A stretch of DNA of 23,329 bases from Lachnospiraceae bacterium (GTDB lineage Bacteria > Bacillota > Clostridia > Lachnospirales > Lachnospiraceae): the NCBI GenBank assembly GCA_900765975.1, contig CAAFTS010000058.1, positions 1 through 23,329 on the forward strand, written 5' to 3'. Each line of letters begins with the position of its first letter. Positions within the stretch are counted from its first letter, which is position 1. The notes below the pieces were generated by a model. The model was not told where the DNA came from and did not search any database. It was given only the letters and a program-made list of their open reading frames with translations. Position numbers and translations under genes: made by a program. Positions 1 to 8,103 of this stretch are shown here, piece after piece.

Positions 1-117
1 AAAGCAGAAGTTCCGACAAGACAATTATACATATCTGTTTCTTATCAAAGAAGAATTTTTCCCATAGACACAGAAAATTTTACGCCCTCATTACTTGACA
101 CATACAGTTGGAAATAA
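1..117 (+). CDS. C-terminal end of an unrecognised protein (partial)
   Basis: The frame is open from the first base for 38 codons and ends at TAA (115-117). The peptide looks protein-like: it is mixed polar and hydrophobic and ends in LLDTYSWK. I do not recognise the family. It would be the tail of a plus-strand gene that converges on the ietS-like gene, with a strong hairpin (195-226) lying between them. An open stretch of this length could be chance, so confidence is low. Sequence to the left of the window would settle it. Confidence 0.35.
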   Translation, partial: KAEVPTRQLYISVSYQRRIFPIDTENFTPSLLDTYSWK

Positions 118-194
118 TATCTTGAAATGAGTGACTATATTTTATATAATCATTTTGATCTATCAAGATTCGGATTACCAACTGTGTATCCGAC

Positions 195-226
195 TTGCGG
201 TATTGCTCTGCCAAGCAATACCGCAA
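195..226. terminator. Perfect 13-bp hairpin between convergent genes, likely terminator
   Basis: TTGCGGTATTGCT (195-207) and AGCAATACCGCAA (214-226) are perfect reverse complements around a 6-nt loop. On the plus strand the stem is followed by a T-rich tract (TTTATATTT), which fits a factor-independent terminator for the gene entering from the left. On the minus strand it lies 41 nt past the ietS stop but has no following T-run. A second inverted repeat (231-239 with 250-258) lies closer to the ietS stop. Confidence 0.55.
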
Positions 227-230
227 TTTA

Positions 231-258
231 TATTTATCCTTATATTAAGGGATAAATA
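231..258. repeat. 9-bp inverted repeat just downstream of ietS
   Basis: TATTTATCC (231-239) pairs perfectly with GGATAAATA (250-258) across a 10-nt spacer, 9 nt beyond the ietS stop codon. It is AT-rich, so the stem is weak. It may assist termination or protect the 3' end of the ietAS transcript. Confidence 0.35.
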
Positions 259-267
259 TCTTCCAAA

Positions 268-2520
268 TTACTCGAACTCTATTTCTTCTTCTGCTTTAAT
301 GTAGATATCAATCTGATTTTCAATAATCAACTCGTTAACAATCCATCCTCGCATCATGCAAAGTTTCACGAACTCATCAATCCGGTTCACCCCATTCATT
401 TCCTTCAGTGTAATCACAACACCGAATTGTAATCCCCGTCCCGCTTTTACTTGTGCTCTTTCCTTCGTCTTTATACTCAAGCCCCACATACCAGCACCAT
501 ATACTTTACGGGATCTGGCATTACTTTTTACAATTTCCTTAATATGCTTAATATTATCCCATTTTCGATACATCTGTCGTGCTTCTTCTTCATAAAGGAT
601 AATAGGGCCATCCTCTGACTGTTTATTTTGGTCGATTGACTTGATTGTAGGCTTTCCATTTTTCTCCTGAATTCTTCCAAAATGTATATCCATCTCAGTT
701 CCTGTATAATCTACTCCTTGATTTCGATCACTTTTCGGGAAATATGCCAAAGTAGCCCTTGCAAAATAGGGGAATCCCTTCACATCCTGAGGCACTGGAA
801 TATTATAGGTATACGTTTCAAAATCCTCGATTGTCCCTGTCATAATAAATCGTATCTCATCATCCTGAGATTGCAAAATCTCTTCGATTCGCTTAGGCAC
901 AATGCCATATCCTGTGCGATTAAGAGTAGGAATATCACTTTTTTTCCATCCAGCAGCAGAATCAATGATTAAGGCCTTTGCCACTTCTCTGTTTAATCCC
1001 ATAACATAAATTAAATAGGCTATCTTCCTTGTAATCCACGGCGCCGCAAAAGATGTACCGGTAACATATGCTTTTCCTAACGGATCACACACGATTATTT
1101 TATCTGGTCCATCCCCACCATAATAACTCACGTCAGGTTTATGAAAAAAGGATAGAACAGGCCCTGTCCTAGTATAGGAAGACTGCTTCCCATGAAAATC
1201 TACAGCATTAACTACCAATGAATTCAACGAATCCGCAGGTGCACCTATCCTCATATCCTTCTTTTTTTCATTCTTTGGCTTATTTGTACCTGCAATAACA
1301 AAAATCACATCATATTCACTTTGAATTCGATCGAGTTCTGCTGCTTCCGGAGAAATAAAATTTTCATGTATCTCCATCGCGGAACCTAATGACAAATTCC
1401 AAACTTTAATATCTGGGTTTTCCATTACGATATTTCGAATCATTTTTAGTATAGTAAAGGAACTGAATCCTTTTGCGACTGAAACCCCGAAATGTCTAAC
1501 TCGAAATCGTCCACAGCCATCATCTAAATTGGGATTAAAACTTGGTCCGTCAACAATTATAGATGACACTTCCGTGCCATGAATATAGTCTTCCGGACAT
1601 AAATCGATATCGTCCCGAATCACCTTTCTGTAATCCACCCATTCATGAAAGTATACAAGCTCATCAAATTGAGTATCTATTACGCCAATCACGGGCTCAT
1701 TTCCAGGCTTTGGAATCGATAAAATCTTTTCTTGCTCCTCTTTCTTCAAATAATCAGGCGCATCGAATGAAATCTTGGAAAAATCTACTACACCCATTGC
1801 GATCAAATACGGAGCTTTATCCTGCAAAATCTTAATCTCATCTGGTGTAAGTCGTAGAGTCGTATCATTCAACATCTCCGCATTAATCATATCAATCCCG
1901 AACTTGCTGAGAAGGCTGATTGTATCCACTCCTGTTTTGTATATCGTTATGATTGAATCATTGGTAATTTCCCTTTTTTCATATTCCTGATCTACACCAA
2001 ATCGTTCCAAATAATATGCATCTACAATGATTTTTACAAATACTGTTCTTGCAGGTTTTTTATCCTTATAACGGCCTTTATTAATAGCCTCTATATCATC
2101 ATGTGAAATGCGATCTCCATAATCCCGTTCTACAATTTTCAGTGCAAGTTCCAGTTTTTCAATCGTATCTTGTATTATCTGTCTTGAAACAAAATGTGTA
2201 AACACATGTTTTTTGGTTTCGTCATCTTCCTGAATGAATCTAACACCTCGTACAGATTCGTTCGGAGATTTGCTTCCTTCTCCCAACAGTGTCTTTAATC
2301 GATTACTTTTTGCAACAATATGGTAATAGTAGGCACTTACAAGAGTTCCCCCTATCTCAGTTCGATTTTCCCAATATCTATAAACACTTTTCAACTGTTG
2401 AATCAGTTCCCGCAAATGTGCTGCCGATACCATTTTACCTTTTGGTAAATTGATAGGACCTCCACCGCCAGTATTTTCTCTTTTCTGGAATTGACCTTTT
2501 AATTGTAGAATATTATTCAC
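268..2520 (-). CDS. ietS: IetS-like subtilisin family (S8) serine protease of a defence pair
   Basis: The 750-aa protein has a subtilase catalytic core in its middle. The Asp motif is VIGVIDTQ (Asp282), the His motif is HGTEVSS (His314), and the Ser motif is GTSFAAP (Ser490). Asn413 in IAGTN is the likely oxyanion-hole residue. There is no signal peptide, so it should act in the cytoplasm. The first 270 or so residues are a charged, helical N-terminal region; the last 200 residues are unassigned. Translation starts at a GTG behind GGAGG (9-nt spacing). That GTG lies inside the last codons of the ATPase gene (8-nt overlap), so the two are translationally coupled. An AAA ATPase followed by a subtilase is the arrangement of ietAS, known first as a plasmid-stability pair and later as an anti-phage system. 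The membership call rests on domain order and motifs, not on a homology search. Confidence 0.85.
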   Translation of the reverse strand: MNNILQLKGQFQKRENTGGGGPINLPKGKMVSAAHLRELIQQLKSVYRYWENRTEIGGTLVSAYYYHIVAKSNRLKTLLGEGSKSPNESVRGVRFIQEDDETKKHVFTHFVSRQIIQDTIEKLELALKIVERDYGDRISHDDIEAINKGRYKDKKPARTVFVKIIVDAYYLERFGVDQEYEKREITNDSIITIYKTGVDTISLLSKFGIDMINAEMLNDTTLRLTPDEIKILQDKAPYLIAMGVVDFSKISFDAPDYLKKEEQEKILSIPKPGNEPVIGVIDTQFDELVYFHEWVDYRKVIRDDIDLCPEDYIHGTEVSSIIVDGPSFNPNLDDGCGRFRVRHFGVSVAKGFSSFTILKMIRNIVMENPDIKVWNLSLGSAMEIHENFISPEAAELDRIQSEYDVIFVIAGTNKPKNEKKKDMRIGAPADSLNSLVVNAVDFHGKQSSYTRTGPVLSFFHKPDVSYYGGDGPDKIIVCDPLGKAYVTGTSFAAPWITRKIAYLIYVMGLNREVAKALIIDSAAGWKKSDIPTLNRTGYGIVPKRIEEILQSQDDEIRFIMTGTIEDFETYTYNIPVPQDVKGFPYFARATLAYFPKSDRNQGVDYTGTEMDIHFGRIQEKNGKPTIKSIDQNKQSEDGPIILYEEEARQMYRKWDNIKHIKEIVKSNARSRKVYGAGMWGLSIKTKERAQVKAGRGLQFGVVITLKEMNGVNRIDEFVKLCMMRGWIVNELIIENQIDIYIKAEEEIEFE

Positions 2521-3562
2521 TCAGATTCACCTCCTTGAGTTCCCGGGCAACTCCACTTTTTGACTTTTTTGTAAGAATAGCAATTTCTCTTACAGTAAAA
2601 TTCTGCGCCTGCAATTTTTCTAAATTCTGTGGCATTTCTCCGCATATCGTATAATATAATCGCCTAAAATAGTCCATCCCATCATCAGGATCACTAAAGG
2701 CAACAGATGTCCGAATAACATTTTTTAGCTCTCCCGGATATGGAATCGGATCCAACAATTGAATAATTTTTCGAAATAACCGAATATCCCTATTGGCCAG
2801 CTTAAATTTTTCTAGAAATGTATTCAATAATTCTTCTGCCACTTTAATTAAATCTTCCTGTGTATAACGGTTAAAATCAATAATTGAATCAAATCGCCTG
2901 GTTAATGCCTTGTCGAAATATTGATAAAGATTTGTCGTTGCAATCAATACAGCCCGTTCATCCAGACGATCCATCCCCCGCAGCATTGCGGATGTTGCCC
3001 TCCCCATCTCTCTGAGATCATTCGCGTTTGTTCGATCCAGTGCTATGGCATCAATTTCATCAAATAAAACAATTACTTTATCTGGATGCGGAAAACTATT
3101 TATTTCCTGAAATAGCCGCCCTATATTCTTTTGTGTCTGTCCTAATTTACTATCAACAATAGCCGAAAAATCTACCATAAAAATCTCTCGATTTAAAATT
3201 CTTGCCAGTTGCTTTACTGCCTCGGTCTTTCCAGTTCCCGGAGCTCCCTGCAAAAGGAATTTATTGATTCCTACATTATGGGCCACTGCATTGACGATCC
3301 CCAGAAGATCTTGAGTAATAATCTCTGGTAAAACCAAAATATCCCCCGATATTTCCACCTTCTCAAATAAGGCTGATTCATTTTCATTCATTTGTGGCAC
3401 AAATGTATTAGCATTTGACATCAAAGCCATAATATATTCTGCTAACTGATAATCTCCTGATGCATCAAAATCTTTGGCAATCTCATATGCTTCACTTCTG
3501 AACGCCGCATCATTATTTTCTGCATAATATTTGATCAGGTTAATCACATTCTTCTTTTTCAT
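2513..3562 (-). CDS. ietA: IetA-like AAA+ ATPase of a defence pair
   Basis: The protein is 349 aa from the chosen start. It has a Walker A motif GAPGTGKT (106-113), Walker B VLFDEID (165-171), sensor-1 Asn in IATTN (211), and an arginine-finger motif LTRRFD (220-225). This is a standard AAA+ core, close to the classical FtsH/Cdc48-like group. The last 30 residues (NFTVREIAILTKKSKSGVA) look like a helix-turn-helix, which could bind DNA or contact a partner. The start is ATG at 3562, 8 nt after AGGAGT. An upstream in-frame ATG at 3604 is rejected because it lies next to the -10 element and has no ribosome binding site. The gene is first in a two-gene operon with the subtilase. By analogy with ietAS, the ATPase probably senses phage or restrains the protease; that is inference. 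Confidence 0.85.
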   Translation of the reverse strand: MKKKNVINLIKYYAENNDAAFRSEAYEIAKDFDASGDYQLAEYIMALMSNANTFVPQMNENESALFEKVEISGDILVLPEIITQDLLGIVNAVAHNVGINKFLLQGAPGTGKTEAVKQLARILNREIFMVDFSAIVDSKLGQTQKNIGRLFQEINSFPHPDKVIVLFDEIDAIALDRTNANDLREMGRATSAMLRGMDRLDERAVLIATTNLYQYFDKALTRRFDSIIDFNRYTQEDLIKVAEELLNTFLEKFKLANRDIRLFRKIIQLLDPIPYPGELKNVIRTSVAFSDPDDGMDYFRRLYYTICGEMPQNLEKLQAQNFTVREIAILTKKSKSGVARELKEVNLSE

Positions 3563-3594
3563 ATAACACCACTCCTGAAACTCTTTATAATTAG

Positions 3595-3623
3595 AATATA
3601 TCATTTTGGGACATCATTGTCAA
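3595..3623 (-). promoter_or_regulatory. Sigma-A-type promoter of the ietAS-like operon
   Basis: On the minus strand a perfect -35 TTGACA (3618-3623) is separated by exactly 17 nt from a -10 TATATT (3595-3600). The AGGAGT ribosome binding site (3571-3576) and the ATG at 3562 follow at normal distances. This gives the pair its own promoter despite being downstream of, and co-directional with, the res gene. Confidence 0.75.
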
Positions 3624-3633
3624 TATTGGGACA
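3606..3633 (-). promoter_or_regulatory. Direct repeats TTGGGACA bracketing the -35 box, putative operator
   Basis: TTGGGACA occurs twice on the plus strand (3606-3613 and 3626-3633), which is TGTCCCAA in the direction of transcription. The two copies are 20 bp apart, about two helical turns, and lie on either side of the -35 element. One copy sits in the -35/-10 spacer. This fits an operator bound by a regulator on one face of the helix. The regulator is unknown. Confidence 0.5.
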
Positions 3634-3706
3634 AATATTCAAATATAAATAGAGCCAACACAGCAAAGCCATGCAGCCCTATTGAACACTAAACTCTATT
3701 CACTTT

Positions 3707-6304
3707 TTAAATCTCTATTTTCCCTTTCATTATTTCGCTCGCTTTCAGCATCCGATATTCCATCTTACTTTCAGTTGCAATATCTTTCGCCGCCGCTTCT
3801 TTCGCCTCAACCGTAGGATCTTCCGTCATATAATCCGCTTTGACTTCCAGGATCAGATAAGAACCATCATCCAGCTTAACCAAAAAATCTGGATAATATT
3901 TTCGTAACCGATGAGATTCCGGATCAATATAAGGAACACTGAAATCTGTTTGATCGCTTGTAAACATTCCTGTAAAATAGGCTTCTAATACTTTCTTATT
4001 CTTCAGTAGATCTAAAAACAGTTTCTTTTCTGGTTTAGAATCAAAAATATATGTATCTGCATGAAAACTCTTCTCCCGATTATCTCGCACAACAGTGTCC
4101 TGCGAATCCATTTTTATCGTCATCTCCTCAGTTCCTTGAAGCTCGTAACAACCGCCTTTCTTCGGTTTACGAAGTAATTCTACCTCAATATCTTCTTTTA
4201 CTTTTTTCCGTGTAACAGTATAAAGTGCATCGAAAATTTTAGGAATAATTACTTCATCCAGCACCTCATTATGTTCATTAACGCACAACAAAATAAACGG
4301 CATTCCATCTTTAGAATTTCTCAACAGTTTTGAAATCTGAGTACAACGAAGTGTTGGAAAATATCTGGCTATTTCAGCTATTAATGTTATCTCTGAATAT
4401 ACCTTCCTATTTACCATATAGTTTGCATTTGCTTCTTTCACCACAGTCTCGTTTGCAAGGCCTTCCTTTACATAGATTCTAGCATCGTAAACATCCACTT
4501 CTATGCTCTCTAATTCAAAGTCCATTATCCCCGAAAATTCATTTTCTTCTATTTTATACTCGTAATGGATTTTCTTCATCTTAAGTTTCCGTGGCGGTTC
4601 CATTACGCGTACATGGTATGGTTCCTTTGATGTTGGCGCTTTTCCTTTCAATTCCTCAATAGTGGTCCTGAAGTTTTTCTTTAACTCTTCATTCAGAATG
4701 TCCATATTACTTTTAGACAAATATACAGTTGCCCGCTGCTGTTGATCTGTAATCTTTCTCATACAGCGCATAGTTGCCTGCAATACAAAAATCTTAGATT
4801 TAGGACTTCTGAATAAAGCCACACCAAACAAAGATCTACAGTTCCATCCCTCGCGCCCTTTATTCACCAACAAGATAAATTGCTTCTTACTTCCGAGAGT
4901 ACCTTCCACATCAAGATTATTAAAATCTCTTAAATCTTCTGCCTTTGTCAGCTTTTCATTTCCGACATTCACAAGTATTTTATCCAGTGGGATCCCCAAA
5001 TCAGCCAATATCCCCTCGACTATAGGACGAATCTCTTCTTCTATTTCTTTAATCTCCGCGCCAAAGATTGCCAGTTTAGGCGCAAGGCCTTCATATTCCC
5101 GACCTCCATATTTCTTCCAGAAGTCCTCAATTACACTTTTCAAGAACTCCTCATTTTTTACATTTTCATAACCATATACATCCGTATCTTTTAAGAAATT
5201 ATTTTGTATCGCTTCATTTAATCCATATGCATATACAACTTCTGGAAGAAGTCTGTTATTCACATAAGGCGTACCGGTGTAATTATAGCAGGCCACAACA
5301 TTACTGCCATTTCGTTCCAATTCTTCTGCCAACTCGCTAATTGTAAGTCTCAGGCTGGTGGCTCTCTTCTTATCATACAAGGCCTTCTCCAAATCAGCTC
5401 CGAACATATGATGCGCTTCATCTACATAGATTCCAATTTGCTTCAGTCGGGTAAGTTTCTCAAACCGTTGGTTGGACACCAGTTCTTTATCATTACTTAT
5501 ATCTTCCAACATTCCCAGAACCTCTCCCAATACACCTTGTCCTGAAATTCCGTCACTGAACAGCTTCTCTGCCGCTGTCTTTTCCTTATGCTGCTTTTTT
5601 AAAATAATTTTTTGTGTATTAGAAATAATAATATTGTAATCAGAGTTATCTAACGTATTCAACGTCGTCCCAGCATCATCTAAAAAGTGAACCTTGATAT
5701 TAGCATCTAAAGCACCGACATATTCTAAAGGAATGACCTTACTTTTATCAAATGTAACGATCTCCTTTAAGGATTGTAAAACAGTCTTATCAGGAGCAAA
5801 GACTAAGGCATTATGACAATATCTTTTATCTCTTGGAAATCTACTGGCAAGTAAAAATTCGTAATATATACAGGTAGCTATAAGTATTGTCTTCCCTAAC
5901 CCCATGGTTAATGCATAAATGTAATTCGGATATTTTTCTGCATATTTTCTAATCTGATTAAAATAATCATGATACTGTCTCGGTGAATAGATATCAAATA
6001 ATGTAATCTGATCCTGCTCGTCATAATAATATCTGTTAGAAAAAACTCCATCACGTTTAGACCACTCATCAAACATCTGGTACATCTGCCGATTATCCAT
6101 AAATTCCTTTATGAACACATACATTTCCAGTGCTTCGAATTGCGGTCTTCTTAAAAACGCATTCGGATTTTTCCCACAATCATTATAATCTAAAAATTTA
6201 AGTGTAATCGCCCGGTAATTATTACGTATTTTCCCTTTACTATCTAAATAAAATTGGCGGAGGAACTTAAAAAAAGCAAATTCTATCCCAGTCTGTTTCG
6301 CCAT
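3707..6304 (-). CDS. res: Type III restriction enzyme Res subunit (SF2 helicase-nuclease)
   Basis: The 865-aa SF2 DEAD/DEAH translocase has Walker A MGLGKT (134-139), DEAH (295-298), motif III TGTPY (343-347) and a motif VI-like QATMRCMRK. Near the C-terminus is a PD-(D/E)XK nuclease signature: PDF with Asp806, then LILEVK with Glu820 and Lys822. This is the plan of type III Res subunits, which translocate along DNA from unmodified sites with Mod and then cleave. It starts 3 nt after the mod stop, and its GGAGG ribosome binding site lies inside the last mod codons, so the two should be made together. At 865 aa it is slightly shorter than many Res proteins but all motifs are intact. It belongs to a different subfamily from the decayed Res at 11,125-11,613. 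Confidence 0.88.
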   Translation of the reverse strand: MAKQTGIEFAFFKFLRQFYLDSKGKIRNNYRAITLKFLDYNDCGKNPNAFLRRPQFEALEMYVFIKEFMDNRQMYQMFDEWSKRDGVFSNRYYYDEQDQITLFDIYSPRQYHDYFNQIRKYAEKYPNYIYALTMGLGKTILIATCIYYEFLLASRFPRDKRYCHNALVFAPDKTVLQSLKEIVTFDKSKVIPLEYVGALDANIKVHFLDDAGTTLNTLDNSDYNIIISNTQKIILKKQHKEKTAAEKLFSDGISGQGVLGEVLGMLEDISNDKELVSNQRFEKLTRLKQIGIYVDEAHHMFGADLEKALYDKKRATSLRLTISELAEELERNGSNVVACYNYTGTPYVNNRLLPEVVYAYGLNEAIQNNFLKDTDVYGYENVKNEEFLKSVIEDFWKKYGGREYEGLAPKLAIFGAEIKEIEEEIRPIVEGILADLGIPLDKILVNVGNEKLTKAEDLRDFNNLDVEGTLGSKKQFILLVNKGREGWNCRSLFGVALFRSPKSKIFVLQATMRCMRKITDQQQRATVYLSKSNMDILNEELKKNFRTTIEELKGKAPTSKEPYHVRVMEPPRKLKMKKIHYEYKIEENEFSGIMDFELESIEVDVYDARIYVKEGLANETVVKEANANYMVNRKVYSEITLIAEIARYFPTLRCTQISKLLRNSKDGMPFILLCVNEHNEVLDEVIIPKIFDALYTVTRKKVKEDIEVELLRKPKKGGCYELQGTEEMTIKMDSQDTVVRDNREKSFHADTYIFDSKPEKKLFLDLLKNKKVLEAYFTGMFTSDQTDFSVPYIDPESHRLRKYYPDFLVKLDDGSYLILEVKADYMTEDPTVEAKEAAAKDIATESKMEYRMLKASEIMKGKIEI

Positions 6305-6307
6305 GCT

Positions 6308-8092
6308 TTACACCTCCACCTCCAAAGACTCTGACAGCAAATCTGTAATTTTAACCATGATTCTTGTCGCATCTTTCGGGATTTCATAAATCCCTATAAC
6401 CAGTTCATCTTTGCCAGGAATATCTGTAACAGACGGACGCATTGTCTCTCCATCATAATTCCAGTCAATAAAAACAGATTCTACAAGTTGCCGCCAGTCC
6501 TCAACAGTCTCCTTCTGCATACTTAACTTTTGTAATAAATTCATAGGATAAAATTCTTTTACAAGCAATTTTCCCTCTTCCTTTACAACCAGCGCATCTG
6601 ACTCTCGTTTAAATTGTAATTGAGATTTATCCTTCAAAATATCTAAAATCTCGATTTCAATCTTATAGGCTGATAACTCTTGTTCCAAGGAGGCCTTTAA
6701 ATCAGGCTCATGTCCCATACAAATTATCTTAATACGCTCAACTATACCGTCCGGATTTTCTTCTTTGCGCTTTTCAAAAGTAGCATACGGAAGATTTGCT
6801 TTTAGTTCCTCCAAATCTGCTTTTGTAGCAATGCGATTAGTAGGCATAATTTTTACCATATATCCATCTAATTCACCATCATAAACCACGGAAGAATCAT
6901 ATTTTTGTATCCCAAGGGCCTCAATAAGAAGCTCCTTTGCTTCTACCGGATTACGGAAAAAATCATAATTATTGACATTATAAACTTCAAATCCTGTATA
7001 TTTATCCTCATCTAAATCTTTTGCGGCATTAATGAGACGTTTCGTTGTTGTCTGGATCGCTCCTAAATTTATGTCTGCTCCGATAAAGCGACGGCCAAGT
7101 TTCATGGCTACAGCTTGAGTTGTACCTGATCCCATAAAACAATCAAAAACTATATCTCCCGGATTTGTAGATACCTTAATAAACTTTTCCAACAGACTCT
7201 CTGGCTTTTGAGTGGGATAATTAAGCCTCTCATTTGACATTATATTCAAATAATCCATCACAAACCAATCTCGCGGTTTAGCACCTTTTTTTTCGTCTAA
7301 ATAATCAATCCTACATAATTCTGGATGGGTTTTTAACCACTTAATATCTATATCTGTACAATTTTGAATTGGGCTTCCCGAAATATTTCTTCCATGTAAA
7401 CGGAACTTTCTTCCATCCTTATCAATATTTCGATATTTATTCACGGTCGCCTGCTCCAATGGTTCAGAAATATCTGCCCAATTAAACACATAATCATCTG
7501 TTTTCGTCGCAAACAAAATTGTATCATGCCGTCTAACGAAGTGATTAGTAGATACCGCCATTCCACGATAGCACCATACTATTTCATTTCTTAAATTTAA
7601 TGGTCCAAACACCTCCTCTAATATCATTCGCAATAAATGAGACTTTCTATAATCACAATGGAGATAAATACTTCCCGTATTGGATAGTAATTCCTTCATT
7701 ATTGTTAATCTTTCATACATATATTGAAGGTATCTATCACTATACCAAATATCTGCATATTGTTTTTCTTCAAAAGAAATATTATCACTATAAATGCTTT
7801 TTCCTCGGATAGCTATTTTCTTCTTATAATCTGCCTTACTATCAAACGGAGGATCAATATAAATAAAATCTATTTTTCCTCGATATTCTTTTAGCAAGTG
7901 GCTCATTACCTGTAAATTATCTCCCCAGTATATTTTATTCATCCATCCTTTCTTAGGCGTCCCATACACTTCTTTTAACTGTGCCGGATAATATTGTGTT
8001 GATGTATATGGTTTTTTATCTGTCCAATATAACTGGGGATATCCCTTTATCGGTTCCCTTTGTGCAAATTCAAACGTTAATTGTTCTTCCAT
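6308..8092 (-). CDS. mod: Type III DNA methyltransferase Mod subunit
   Basis: The protein is 594 aa from the chosen start. The catalytic motif IV is IDPPFDSK (DPPF at 80-83). The AdoMet-binding motif I comes later, DCFMGSGTT (317-325), after TQKPE (294-298). The order catalytic motif, target-recognition region, AdoMet motif is that of beta-class amino-methyltransferases, the class of type III Mod proteins (usually N6-adenine). Residues beyond about 345 form the C-terminal region that normally contacts Res. The start is ATG at 8092, 7 nt after AAGGAG (8100-8105). A TTG start at 8116 in the same frame lacks a ribosome binding site and would overlap the helicase gene by 13 nt, so I reject it. 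The ribosome binding site overlaps the helicase stop codon, so all three genes are probably coupled. The recognition site cannot be read from sequence. Confidence 0.88.
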   Translation of the reverse strand: MEEQLTFEFAQREPIKGYPQLYWTDKKPYTSTQYYPAQLKEVYGTPKKGWMNKIYWGDNLQVMSHLLKEYRGKIDFIYIDPPFDSKADYKKKIAIRGKSIYSDNISFEEKQYADIWYSDRYLQYMYERLTIMKELLSNTGSIYLHCDYRKSHLLRMILEEVFGPLNLRNEIVWCYRGMAVSTNHFVRRHDTILFATKTDDYVFNWADISEPLEQATVNKYRNIDKDGRKFRLHGRNISGSPIQNCTDIDIKWLKTHPELCRIDYLDEKKGAKPRDWFVMDYLNIMSNERLNYPTQKPESLLEKFIKVSTNPGDIVFDCFMGSGTTQAVAMKLGRRFIGADINLGAIQTTTKRLINAAKDLDEDKYTGFEVYNVNNYDFFRNPVEAKELLIEALGIQKYDSSVVYDGELDGYMVKIMPTNRIATKADLEELKANLPYATFEKRKEENPDGIVERIKIICMGHEPDLKASLEQELSAYKIEIEILDILKDKSQLQFKRESDALVVKEEGKLLVKEFYPMNLLQKLSMQKETVEDWRQLVESVFIDWNYDGETMRPSVTDIPGKDELVIGIYEIPKDATRIMVKITDLLSESLEVEV

Positions 8093-8103
8093 TAATTTTC
8101 TCC

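Noticed and set aside
3563..3604. Longer start for the IetA-like ATPase (ATG at 3604)
   Set aside because: That ATG lies directly after the -10 hexamer region (3595-3600 overlaps its first codons) and has no ribosome binding site, whereas ATG at 3562 follows AGGAGT at 8 nt.
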